Source: Kitasatospora sp. DSM 101779
Lineage (GTDB): Bacteria; Actinomycetota; Actinomycetes; Streptomycetales; Streptomycetaceae
Assembly: GCF_025655475.1 (NCBI RefSeq)
Contig: NZ_JAHTIK010000001.1
Span: 5,850,503 to 5,909,680 of the forward strand
Direction: 5' to 3'
DNA length: 59,178 bases
Of the stretch, positions 1 to 7,442 are shown one piece after another. The position numbers and the translations under genes are program-made. The stretch's first letter is position 1. Every line of letters starts with the position of its first letter. The notes beneath the pieces were generated by a model. The model searched no databases and was not told the origin of the DNA. It was given only the letters and a program-made list of their open reading frames with translations.

Positions 1-2
1 AC

Positions 3-530
3 CAGCTGGCGGCAGGCCCGGGCGGGCACCCGTGCCGCGTACACCTGCAGGTAGGTGTCGAAGAGGGCGGTGCGGGTGGGCGGTGCGGGCGGGCGCAGGT
101 CCCCGTCCGGGCCGAGGCCGTGCCACAGCTCCTCCTGCCGGTGCTCGGGCAGTCGGCGGAAGGCCTGCAGCAGTGGCGCGTCCTGTTCGACGGCGGCCAG
201 GGCGCCGGCGAGGTCCGGCCCGGGGTGGTGGGCGGCCGCGGCGTGCAGCCAGGCGCGGAAGCCGTCCGAGAGGTCGGCCGCCCGTCCGGTGTCCGCCCAC
301 AGCGCGGCCGTGCACCGGACCGCGGCCACCAGGTGCGGCCGCCGCGCGCCGGCCGTGGGGAGGTTGCGGGAGGCCTCGTCGACCAGGCGGCGGGCGGTGG
401 CCTCGTCCGGGCAGCACAGGCGTGCGTAGCCGAGGACCGCGGCCCGGTGGCGGTCGGCGGGCCCGTGGGAACGGCGGGCGGGTGCGCCCTCCGCGGGCGG
501 CGGCGCGGAGTCCTGCATCGGTCTGTCCAT
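3..530 (-). CDS. Sigma-factor-like protein, partial (3' end outside window)
   Basis: The frame is open from an ATG at 530 to the window edge; about 176 residues are visible. The N-terminal half resembles region 2 of sigma-70-type proteins (GYARLCCPDEATARRLVDEA). Further on, AFRRLPEHRQEELWHGL resembles the region-4 helix of a streptomycete class of large sigma-factor-like proteins, in which it usually reads like AFRALPERWQTVLWH. A segment with LFDTYLQVYAARVPARACRQL follows, which in that class precedes a Cys-containing zinc-finger-like part. Because the C-terminus is cut off, any sensor or secreted domain cannot be judged. It may be a transcription regulator that has lost promoter recognition. 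Family assignment is from motif memory only. Confidence 0.5.
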   Translation of the reverse strand, partial: MDRPMQDSAPPPAEGAPARRSHGPADRHRAAVLGYARLCCPDEATARRLVDEASRNLPTAGARRPHLVAAVRCTAALWADTGRAADLSDGFRAWLHAAAAHHPGPDLAGALAAVEQDAPLLQAFRRLPEHRQEELWHGLGPDGDLRPPAPPTRTALFDTYLQVYAARVPARACRQL

Positions 531-669
531 GGGTGTGTTCGTCCGGTTACTGGGTCGTCCGGTTACTGGGTCGTCCGGGCTGTCGGGGTGCCGGGTCGTC
601 CGGGTGCCGGGTTCGGGCCGGCGGCCGTACCGGGTGGGGCCCGGTACGGCCGCGGGGATGGGGGCGCGG

Positions 670-1245
670 TCAGCTGCTCGGCGTGGCCCGGCCGGGGGCG
701 GCGAACCGCACCGAGCCGTCGTCGACGGTCAGTTCGACCGGGTGGGAGTCGACGGGGAACAGACAGCCCTTGGTCTCGCTGCACGCGGCGTAGCCGACCA
801 GCACGGTGGCCGGCCCCTCGTGGGCGCGGTGCACGGGCAGGGTGACGGTGACCGGGCCGTCCGGGTAGACCGGTACCGGCGGCAGCCCGCCGGGCAGTTG
901 GAGGTCGTGCACGGGGGAGCCGGTGGCCGGCCGGCCGGTCTGTTCCAGGCCGCCGCGCAGCCGTAGCGCGATCGGCCGTCCGATGCCGTCGACGCCGCCG
1001 GGCGGCAGGTCGAGGCTGTAGAGGTGGTAGCCCGCCGCGGTGGGGGTGAACACGGCGCTCAGGGTGCCGGCCGAGCCGTCCCACCGGTCGACGGAGAGGT
1101 CGACCGTGACGCCGTTCTCGGTGAACCGCGCCGAGGACGGGGCCGCCGCCGGGCGGGCGGTGGAGGCGCAGCCGGCGGTCGGGCCGAGCACCAGCCCGGC
1201 CGCGAGCACGGCCGTCCACGTCCGGCCCGGCCGGGGCGCCGTCAC
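670..1245 (-). CDS. DsbD-alpha-like lipoprotein
   Basis: A 191-residue lipoprotein precursor with a basic N-terminus, a hydrophobic stretch and lipobox TAGC (Cys26). The rest resembles the immunoglobulin-like N-terminal domain of the disulfide reductase DsbD. Near the end the motif ACSETKGCLFP carries Cys155 and Cys161 with the same C-x5-C spacing as the redox pair of DsbD-alpha, followed by the expected Phe-Pro. Known family role: DsbD-alpha passes reducing power from a thioredoxin-like domain to extracytoplasmic substrates. The GTG start overlaps the stop of the upstream thioredoxin gene (GTGA), so the two are translationally coupled and probably work together. No membrane DsbD-beta/CcdA partner is visible nearby. 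Confidence 0.7.
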   Translation of the reverse strand: MTAPRPGRTWTAVLAAGLVLGPTAGCASTARPAAAPSSARFTENGVTVDLSVDRWDGSAGTLSAVFTPTAAGYHLYSLDLPPGGVDGIGRPIALRLRGGLEQTGRPATGSPVHDLQLPGGLPPVPVYPDGPVTVTLPVHRAHEGPATVLVGYAACSETKGCLFPVDSHPVELTVDDGSVRFAAPGRATPSS

Positions 1246-1892
1246 TTCGCCCACTGGCGGAGGAAGCCGTCGAAGCCGGTCTCGGTCAGCTTCGGCAGGC
1301 CCGTCCGGTTGGTGTTGGTGACGACCGAGTTCTTGGCGTCGACGACGATGATCACGGGGGTGCTGAAGCCGTGCGAGCTGTCGTAGCGGCCGAGGATCGC
1401 CATGTTGGTCCGGTTGTTCTCCAGGTCGATCTTCACCACGTGGTACGAGGCGTCCAGGGTGCTGCGGATCCGGCTCTTGGCGAAGAGCCCGTCGACGGCC
1501 CGGCAGACCCCGCACTCGTTGGTGCCGAAGTCGAGCAGCACGCGTCGGCCGTCGGACTTCGCCAGGGCGAGGGCCCCGTCGATCTCCTTCTGGGCGTTCG
1601 CGGACGCGTTGTAGCCGGCCAGCGAGACGCGCTTGGCGGCGGCGGCCGGGGTGGACGCGGCCGCGGTGGCCGAGCGGCTGGGCGCCGCGCTCGCCGAGGG
1701 GCTCGCGGTGGTCGGCGTGGCGGAGGTCGGGCTCGGCAGCGGCGCCGGCAGGTCCTGGGCCACCGCGGTGGTGCTCGCCGGTGCGGCGGCGGTCGCGCCG
1801 TCGGAGGAGTCGGCCGGCCCGCAGGCGGCCAGTGAGGCGGCGGCGGTCAGCGCGGCGAGGACGGCTCCGAGGGATCTGCGGTCGAGGGTCAT
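1242..1892 (-). CDS. Thioredoxin-fold lipoprotein
   Basis: A 216-residue precursor with lipobox LAAC (Cys24), then a long Ala/Pro/Ser/Thr linker (about residues 25-87) of the kind that spans the cell wall. A thioredoxin-like domain follows with redox site C-G-V-C (Cys127, Cys130) in DFGTNECGVC and the cis-Pro region FSTPVIIVV. It is likely an extracytoplasmic thiol-disulfide protein of the DUF255/thioredoxin_7 type. Its stop overlaps the GTG of the DsbD-alpha-like gene, so both are one operon. The ATG at 1892 is chosen because the lipoprotein signal follows directly; longer reading of the same frame upstream is low-complexity shadow of map. Confidence 0.75.
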   Translation of the reverse strand: MTLDRRSLGAVLAALTAAASLAACGPADSSDGATAAAPASTTAVAQDLPAPLPSPTSATPTTASPSASAAPSRSATAAASTPAAAAKRVSLAGYNASANAQKEIDGALALAKSDGRRVLLDFGTNECGVCRAVDGLFAKSRIRSTLDASYHVVKIDLENNRTNMAILGRYDSSHGFSTPVIIVVDAKNSVVTNTNRTGLPKLTETGFDGFLRQWAK

Positions 1893-1992
1893 GGACGGTG
1901 CTCCCGGGGGCAGTGCCGCCCGGCGGCCCGGGGGAGGGCAGGACGGACGGCGCGAGGGTGGGTGGTGCTCCTTGCCCTGGGAGATCGCACCC

Positions 1993-2023
1993 GGGGCCGC
2001 GGATAACGGAAATCCGCGGCCCC
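1993..2023 (-). terminator. Terminator after map
   Basis: A perfect 12-bp inverted repeat (1993-2004 and 2012-2023, arm GGGGCCGCGGAT) with a 7-nt loop starts 18 nt past the map stop. As in many streptomycete terminators there is no clear U tract. Confidence 0.7.
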
Positions 2024-2041
2024 GTCCGTCCCGGTGAAGTC

Positions 2042-2887
2042 CTACGGCAGGGTGAGGATCTCCGCGCCGTCGGCGGTGACCACCAGGGTGTGCTCGAACT
2101 GGGCGGTCCGCTTGCGGTCCTTGGTGACGACCGTCCAGCCGTCCTCCCAGATGTCGTAGTCGTACGTGCCCAGGGTCAGCATCGGCTCGATGGTGAAGGT
2201 CATGCCCGGCTTGATCACCTCGGTGGCCCGCTCGCTGTCGTAGTGCGGGACGATCAGGCCGGAGTGGAACGAGGTGTTGATGCCGTGGCCGGTGAAGTCG
2301 CGGACGACGCCGTAGTCGAAGCGCTTGGCGTAGGACTCGATGACCCGTCCGATGACGTTGATCTGCCGGCCCGGCCTGACCGCCTTGATCGCCCGGTTGA
2401 GCGCCTCCCGGGTGCGCTCGACGAGCAGCTTGGACTCCTCGTCGACGTTGCCGCACAGGTAGGTGGCGTTGAGGTCGCCGTGCACGCCGTGGATGTAGGC
2501 GGTGGCGTCGATGTTGACGATGTCGCCGTCCTGAAGGACCGTCGAGTCCGGGATGCCGTGGCAGATCACCTCGTTGATCGAGGTGCAGATCGACTTCGGG
2601 AAGCCGCGGTAGCCGAGGTCGGACGGGTAGGCGCCGTGGTCGCACATGTAGGCGTGCGCGACCGCGTCCAGTTCGTCGGTGGTGACGCCCGGCGCGATGA
2701 GCTTGGCCGCCTCCTCCATCGCCCGGGCGGCGATCCCGCCGGCGATCCGCATCTTCTCGACCGTCTCGGCGCTCTGCACCTCCGGGCCGGTGTACGGCGT
2801 GGGCGCGGGCCTGCCCACGTACTCCGGGCGCGCGATGTGCGCGGGAACCTTGCGGGTGGGGGACACGGTGCCGGGTACGAGAGCCAT
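2042..2887 (-). CDS. map: Methionine aminopeptidase, type I
   Basis: Removes the initiator methionine from nascent cytosolic proteins. The 281-residue product has a roughly 40-residue N-terminal extension (APTPYTGPEVQS) typical of actinobacterial type Ic enzymes, then the pita-bread fold. All five metal ligands are visible: Asp127 (NIDATAY), Asp138 (HGDLN), His201 (TGHGIN), Glu234 (TIEPM) and Glu265 (FEHTL). His110 (ICHGIPD) is the expected substrate-contacting residue. The ATG at 2887 gives the normal length. A strong hairpin follows the stop, so it is probably transcribed apart from the lipoprotein pair. Streptomycetes usually carry more than one map paralogue, so this need not be the only copy. 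Confidence 0.95.
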   Translation of the reverse strand: MALVPGTVSPTRKVPAHIARPEYVGRPAPTPYTGPEVQSAETVEKMRIAGGIAARAMEEAAKLIAPGVTTDELDAVAHAYMCDHGAYPSDLGYRGFPKSICTSINEVICHGIPDSTVLQDGDIVNIDATAYIHGVHGDLNATYLCGNVDEESKLLVERTREALNRAIKAVRPGRQINVIGRVIESYAKRFDYGVVRDFTGHGINTSFHSGLIVPHYDSERATEVIKPGMTFTIEPMLTLGTYDYDIWEDGWTVVTKDRKRTAQFEHTLVVTADGAEILTLP

Positions 2888-3020
2888 GCCGCGAGTCTAT
2901 CCGCCGGGCCCCTGCCGACCCGGTCGCCGTACGGGCGTCGGGCGGGGGTGCCCCGTGTGTACGGGCGCGGCGCCGGGAAAGGATCATCCCGGGACGACGA
3001 AGCGAACAGGAGCAGCTCTC

Positions 3021-3254
3021 ATGCCCATGGGATTCGGCCGCAAGGCCACCGGCAAGCCCGGCGAGTGGTTCTACTGCATCAAGCACGGCAAGGTCGAGGA
3101 GGGCCCGGAGTGCCCGGCCAAGGACCGGCTCGGCCCGTACGCCACCCCCGGCGAGGCCGCCGCGGCGCTGGAGATCGCCGCCGAACGCAACCGGGAGTGG
3201 CAGAACGACCCGCGCTGGCACGACGGCCCGTCCAAGGACGCCGACGAGGACTGA
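3021..3254 (+). CDS. Small conserved actinobacterial protein
   Basis: A 77-residue soluble protein starting MPMGFGRKATGKPGEWFYC, with an AGGAG ribosome site at 3008-3012. It has two cysteines (WFYCIKHG and GPECPAKDRLGPY) and an acidic tail. The segment ATPGEAAAALEIAAERNREW is predicted helical. The same short protein is recalled from other Streptomyces next to map, hence the call as a real gene; its function is unknown. The KHGKVEEGPECP-type sequence suggests a small SPOR-like or zinc-ribbon-like fold, but that is speculation. Confidence 0.75.
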   Translation: MPMGFGRKATGKPGEWFYCIKHGKVEEGPECPAKDRLGPYATPGEAAAALEIAAERNREWQNDPRWHDGPSKDADED

Positions 3255-3284
3255 CGGGCCGGGCCGGGCGCGGCCGATCCGCCG

Positions 3285-4625
3285 TCAGGCCGCCGGCACC
3301 GGCTCCCGGCCGTCGGCGTCGCGGGTCTGGGCCGCGGCCCGCACGGCCGCCGCGTTGGGGTCCGTCCGGTCGTCGTAGGCGAGCAGGCTCGGCAGCGCCA
3401 CGGCCAGCAGCGCGACGCCGACCACGCAGACCGCGCCGCCGCTCCAGATCGCGCCGCGCACGCCGATCAGTCCGGCCGCGCCGCCGGCCCGGACCTGGCC
3501 CAGCTGCGGGCCGACCGAGTAGCTGAGCAGCTCCACCCCGGCGAGCCGGCCGCGCAGTTCGTCCGGGATCGACTGGTTCCAGAGGGTGGAGCGGGCGATG
3601 CCGCTGATCTGGTCGGCGCCGCCGGCCGCGGCCAGGCAGAGCAGCACCAGCCAGATGTGGCCGGTCAGGCCGGCGAGCGTCATCGCGGCGCCCCAGCCGA
3701 GCGCGGCGAGGACGAGCATCCGGCCGTGCCGATGGATCCGGGAGGTCCAGCCGCTGGTCGCCGAGACGGCCAGCGCACCGGCCGCCGAGGCGCCGTACAG
3801 CAGGCCGAGCGCCCAGCCTGCGTCCAACTCGGCGGCCAGGAAAGGGAAGATCGCCACCGGGAAGGCGAACAGCATCGCGCAGACGTCGATCGCGTAGGTG
3901 CCGAGCAGGTCCTTGCGGCTCCACGCGTACCGCACGCCGGTCGCGACCGCCCGCAGCGAGGGCCGCTCGGCGCCGGACGGCGGCGGCACCGCGCGGATCC
4001 GGGCGAGCAGCAGCAGCGAGACCGCGAAGCTTGCGACGTCCAGCGCGAAGGCGGTCTGCACCCCGGCGACCGCCACGACCACACCCGCCAGCGCCGGCCC
4101 GGCCACCGAACCGACGTTCCGGTAGAGCGAGTTGAGGGCGAAGGCGGCCGTCAGCTGCTCGTGCGGCACGATCCGCGGGGTGAGCGAGTCCAGCGCCGGA
4201 CGCTGCAGCCCGTCCACCGCCGCGACCAGCGCGGCGACCACGTAGATCGGCCACAGCAGCGGCTGCGGCAGCAGTGCGTTGACCAGCAGCAGCGCGCTCA
4301 GCAGGCCGAGCCCGGCCTCCGCGAGCAGGACCAGCCGGCGCCGGTCCATCGCGTCCGCGAGTGCTCCGCCCCACAGGCCGAACACCACCAGCGGCACCAG
4401 CTCGACCGCGCCGACCAGGCCCACCTGGAAGGAGGAACCGGTGAGGTCCTTGATCTGCAGCGGCACCGCGACGTAGGTGAGGAAGCTGCCCAGGCTGCTG
4501 ACGCAGCCCGAGCTCCAGAGCAGCCGGAAGTCCCGCGAGCTGCGCCAGGGCGCGGTGTCGGGGAGCAGTCCGCGCAGGGCGGTGCGCAGCCGCTTCGACG
4601 GCGGTGGCGGTGGTTCGGAAGTCAC
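3285..4625 (-). CDS. MFS transporter, EntS-like (MFS_3)
   Basis: A 446-residue membrane protein with about 12 hydrophobic segments. SSRDFRLLWSSGCVSSLGS and LADAMDRRRLVLLAEAGLG, the cytoplasmic loop-2 motif, are typical of the enterobactin-exporter-like MFS_3 family. The C-terminal tail is hydrophilic. Family members export siderophores, drugs or other small molecules by proton antiport; no substrate can be read from this sequence. It lies 77 bp downstream of the uncharacterised gene at 4703-5290 on the same strand and converges on the small gene ending at 3254. Confidence 0.85.
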   Translation of the reverse strand: MTSEPPPPPSKRLRTALRGLLPDTAPWRSSRDFRLLWSSGCVSSLGSFLTYVAVPLQIKDLTGSSFQVGLVGAVELVPLVVFGLWGGALADAMDRRRLVLLAEAGLGLLSALLLVNALLPQPLLWPIYVVAALVAAVDGLQRPALDSLTPRIVPHEQLTAAFALNSLYRNVGSVAGPALAGVVVAVAGVQTAFALDVASFAVSLLLLARIRAVPPPSGAERPSLRAVATGVRYAWSRKDLLGTYAIDVCAMLFAFPVAIFPFLAAELDAGWALGLLYGASAAGALAVSATSGWTSRIHRHGRMLVLAALGWGAAMTLAGLTGHIWLVLLCLAAAGGADQISGIARSTLWNQSIPDELRGRLAGVELLSYSVGPQLGQVRAGGAAGLIGVRGAIWSGGAVCVVGVALLAVALPSLLAYDDRTDPNAAAVRAAAQTRDADGREPVPAA

Positions 4626-4702
4626 GGTCGGCCATCCTCGGTCGGCCCGGCACCGCAGGCAACCGAATTACCGGCCGTACACCACCGATCCGCGGTGCGC
4701 GG

Positions 4703-5290
4703 TCACCAGCGCAGCACCGGCGGCGCGACCAGGCGCCCGGCGAGCCCGGCCAGCCGGCTGCGCAGCCCCCGGGCGGGCCGCGCCGAGGCGGCCGCGCCGA
4801 CCAGGTGCTGCACCAGGTCGAACGGGCCCTCGCCGGCCACCGGCACCGCCAGCCGCTCGTGGGCGAGTGCGCCCAGTTCGGCGTCGCCGGTGTCCAGGGC
4901 GAGAACCGTCGCGCCGCCGCGGCGCGCGTCCTCGACCCGCTCCAGCAGCCCCTCGCCCGGCTCGTGCGGCGCCACCACCAGCACGGTGCTGCCGCGCGGC
5001 GCCTCGCCGAGCCGCCGCAGCCCGTGCGCCAGGTGCGCCGGGGCCGCCGCCGGGACCTCGTGCCGCACCAGCACCGGGGCCAGACCGGCGACGCCGGAAC
5101 AGGCCGCCTCCTCGTCCAGGTGCGCGGCCAGGTGCCACGGCTCGTAGCGTTCGGTGCCGACCAGCAGCAGGCCCGCCGCGGTACGCCGGGTGACCGATCG
5201 GTGCAGGGCGCCGCCGAAGGCCCGGGTGACGTCCAGCAGGCCGCTGCCGGCCAAGGTCGCGCTCAGTGCGGAAAGTCTCACCGCGTCCAT
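4703..5290 (-). CDS. Conserved hypothetical protein, SIS-like middle
   Basis: About 195 residues and no membrane segment. Not recognised as a named family. The middle, STVLVVAPHEPGEGLLERVE followed by GGATVLALDTGDAELGAL, has the strand-helix rhythm of sugar-isomerase (SIS) or Rossmann-like domains, and the start includes HRSVTRRTAAGLLLVGTERY. It is divergent from the F420 reductase gene with only about 47 bp between starts, so the two may share a promoter region. A second in-frame ATG at 5302 is possible; neither has a good ribosome site. Confidence 0.6.
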   Translation of the reverse strand: MDAVRLSALSATLAGSGLLDVTRAFGGALHRSVTRRTAAGLLLVGTERYEPWHLAAHLDEEAACSGVAGLAPVLVRHEVPAAAPAHLAHGLRRLGEAPRGSTVLVVAPHEPGEGLLERVEDARRGGATVLALDTGDAELGALAHERLAVPVAGEGPFDLVQHLVGAAASARPARGLRSRLAGLAGRLVAPPVLRW

Positions 5291-5337
5291 GCGGCACAGC
5301 ATGGAGGAGCGGCCGGGGCTTTGGCAGGATCTTGTCC

Positions 5338-6039
5338 ATGACGCAACCCGAATCGGTGAATCCCGCCGCCGCGGCGGCCCCCGCTCCGCTCGACGTGTCC
5401 TCGCTCGTCGTGGGTGTCCTCGGCGGCACCGGCGACCAGGGCCGCGGCCTCGCCTACCGGCTGGCCAAGGCCGGCCAGCAGGTGGTCATCGGCTCCCGGA
5501 CGGCCGAACGGGCCGTGGCCGCCGCCGAGGAGCTCGGACTCGGCGTGCGCGGCGCGGACAACGCGGCGTGCGCCCGGGAGAGCGACGTCGTGATCGTCGC
5601 CGTGCCGTGGGACGGCCACGCCGCCACCCTCGCGGCCCTGCGCGAGGAACTCGCCGGAAAGATCGTGGTGGACTGCGTCAACCCGCTCGGCTTCGACAAG
5701 CAGGGCGCCTACGCGCTCAAGCCGGAGGAGGGCAGCGCCGCCCAGCAGGCCGCCGCCCTGCTGCCCGCCTCCCGGGTGACCGCCGCCTTCCACCACCTGT
5801 CGGCGGTCCTGCTGCAGGACGCCTCGATCGAGGAGATCGACACCGACGTGATGGTGCTCGGCGAGGACCGCGCCGCCACCGACACCGTGCAGGCGCTGGC
5901 CGAGCGGATCCCCGGCATGCGCGGCATCTTCGCCGGACGGCTGCGCAACGCCCACCAGGTCGAGTCGCTGGTCGCCAACCTGATCTCGGTGAACCGCCGC
6001 TACAAGGCGCACGCCGGGCTGAGGATCACCGACGTCTGA
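5338..6039 (+). CDS. npdG: F420-dependent NADP oxidoreductase (F420H2:NADP+)
   Basis: Transfers hydride between reduced coenzyme F420 and NADP in the cytosol, feeding F420-dependent reductases common in actinomycetes. The 233-residue product has an N-terminal Rossmann fold with GVLGGTGDQGRGLAYRLAKA (about residues 23-42) and VIGSRTAERA, where the Ser-Arg supports NADP preference. The closing region FAGRLRNAHQVESLVANL is typical of NpdG/Fno. The start is MTQPESVNP, preceded by a GGCAGGAT purine patch. The first 20 residues form an extra Ala/Pro-rich tail. Confidence in the family is high; the physiological direction is not readable. Confidence 0.88.
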   Translation: MTQPESVNPAAAAAPAPLDVSSLVVGVLGGTGDQGRGLAYRLAKAGQQVVIGSRTAERAVAAAEELGLGVRGADNAACARESDVVIVAVPWDGHAATLAALREELAGKIVVDCVNPLGFDKQGAYALKPEEGSAAQQAAALLPASRVTAAFHHLSAVLLQDASIEEIDTDVMVLGEDRAATDTVQALAERIPGMRGIFAGRLRNAHQVESLVANLISVNRRYKAHAGLRITDV

Positions 6040-6214
6040 GCCGTTCGGGGGAGGGGACCGACGGTCGGACGAACGGCCGCCGAAGGTCCCCTCCCGCAGG
6101 TCCGGACGGCCCGCAGGAGGGGGCCTCGGCCGCCGCGCGGGCGCCGGTCGGTGAGAATGGGGTGTCCGCTGCCGCCGGCCCAGGCCGGCGGTGCCCCCAC
6201 CCAGGAGTCCCGCC

Positions 6215-6415
6215 ATGCCCCGCAACGCCCTGCTCGCCTCGATCGTCCTCGTGCTCGCCGTGACGGCCGCCGTCGTCTCCTTCGTCGAGGGCAACTGGTT
6301 CGGCGTGATCTGGGTGCTGATGGCCGGCGTCGCCTCGAACATGGCCTGGTACTACATCCGCAAGGACCGCCACGAGCGCGCCGCGGCCGCCGCCCGCGCC
6401 GAGCAGCAGCTCTAG
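6215..6415 (+). CDS. Small two-helix membrane protein
   Basis: 66 residues with two hydrophobic segments (about 6-24 and 28-47) and a basic, Ala-rich tail (YYIRKDRHERAAAAARAEQQ). The start at 6215 is fixed by AGGAG at 6203-6207, seven bases upstream. Function unknown. It converges on the M50 protease gene, with a 16-bp palindrome between them. Confidence 0.7.
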   Translation: MPRNALLASIVLVLAVTAAVVSFVEGNWFGVIWVLMAGVASNMAWYYIRKDRHERAAAAARAEQQL

Positions 6416-6419
6416 ACCG

Positions 6420-6435
6420 GCAGCTCCGGAGCTGC
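6420..6435. terminator. Palindrome between convergent genes
   Basis: The 16-bp perfect palindrome GCAGCTCCGGAGCTGC lies just after the stop of the small membrane gene and before the convergent M50 gene. It could act as a bidirectional terminator, though it leaves only a tight loop. Confidence 0.35.
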
Positions 6436-6467
6436 GGCTCAGGGCCGGCAGCTCCGGGCCCTCCGCG

Positions 6468-7277
6468 TCACTCCCAGAAGCGGAAGAGGAACTGCCCGAC
6501 CACCGGGTAGGCCTTGGAGACGCCGAACAGGTCGGTGATCGCGAAGACCAGCTCGGAGAACCAGCGGCTGGCCGCCGTCTGCCAGAAGATCACGAACACC
6601 GCGAGCATGCCGTACGGCGCGAAGGGCTCGATCGCGCGGCGGGTCTTCAGCGACAGCCAGGGCTCGACGATGCCGTAGCCGTCCAGGCCGGGCACCGGCA
6701 GCAGGTTCAGCAGCGCCGCGCTGACCTGCAGGAACGCCAGGAATCCGAGGGCCGCGGGGAAGGCCGAGACGATCAGCTCCCGGCCGTCCAGCACCGCGGG
6801 GTGCGCCGGGTCGTCGAACACCCCGGAGCTGACCAGGACGAGCAGGCCGATGCCGATCACCACGTTCACCAGCGGGCCGGCCGCCGAGATCAGGCTGTGC
6901 TTGAGCCGGCCGCGGATCCGGTGCCGCTCGATGTACACCGCACCGCCCGGCAGGCCGATACCGCCCATGATCACGAAGATCACCGGCAGCACGAAGCTCA
7001 GCAGCGCGTGCGCGTACTTGAACGGGTTCAGCGTCAGGTAGCCCTTGGCGCCGATGGTGATGTCCCCGCTGTGCAGGGCCGTCCGCGCGTGCGCGTACTC
7101 ATGCAGGCAGAGCGAGACCATCCAGCCCGCCACCACGAAGAGGAACACCCCGAAGCGGGGATTGCCGAAACCGCTCACCACCGCCCACGCGGAGGTGGCC
7201 AGGGTCGCGAGCAGCACCCAGAAGACCGGGCTGATCCGGCTCTCCTCGCTGCGGCGCTGCGTGGTGGCGAAGGTCAT
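6468..7277 (-). CDS. Site-2 protease family (M50) membrane metalloprotease
   Basis: Cuts membrane-embedded substrates within the bilayer. The 269-residue product has about six membrane segments. The zinc site HEYAH is at residues 59-63 inside the second hydrophobic region, and the second conserved site NLLPVPGLDGYG (Asp as third ligand) lies near residue 205. There is no PDZ domain, so it belongs to the short Rip/SpoIVFB-like group. It is divergent from the AfsR-like regulator, with a shared 165-bp upstream region. S2Ps often release anti-sigma factors or regulators, but no substrate is indicated here. Confidence 0.85.
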   Translation of the reverse strand: MTFATTQRRSEESRISPVFWVLLATLATSAWAVVSGFGNPRFGVFLFVVAGWMVSLCLHEYAHARTALHSGDITIGAKGYLTLNPFKYAHALLSFVLPVIFVIMGGIGLPGGAVYIERHRIRGRLKHSLISAAGPLVNVVIGIGLLVLVSSGVFDDPAHPAVLDGRELIVSAFPAALGFLAFLQVSAALLNLLPVPGLDGYGIVEPWLSLKTRRAIEPFAPYGMLAVFVIFWQTAASRWFSELVFAITDLFGVSKAYPVVGQFLFRFWE

Positions 7278-7442
7278 GGTGCGAAAGCTCCGTGGATGGC
7301 CGGGGGCGGGCAGGGGACGATCATGCCGCGCGGCTCGCGACCGCGACAAGCCGTCACCGAAGAACGCACCGCACCCGCCCACGGTTCCACCGGTGCGAAT
7401 ATCCGTGCGCCCGCCGCGCTGCCCGTCGACCAGAATGGGCCC

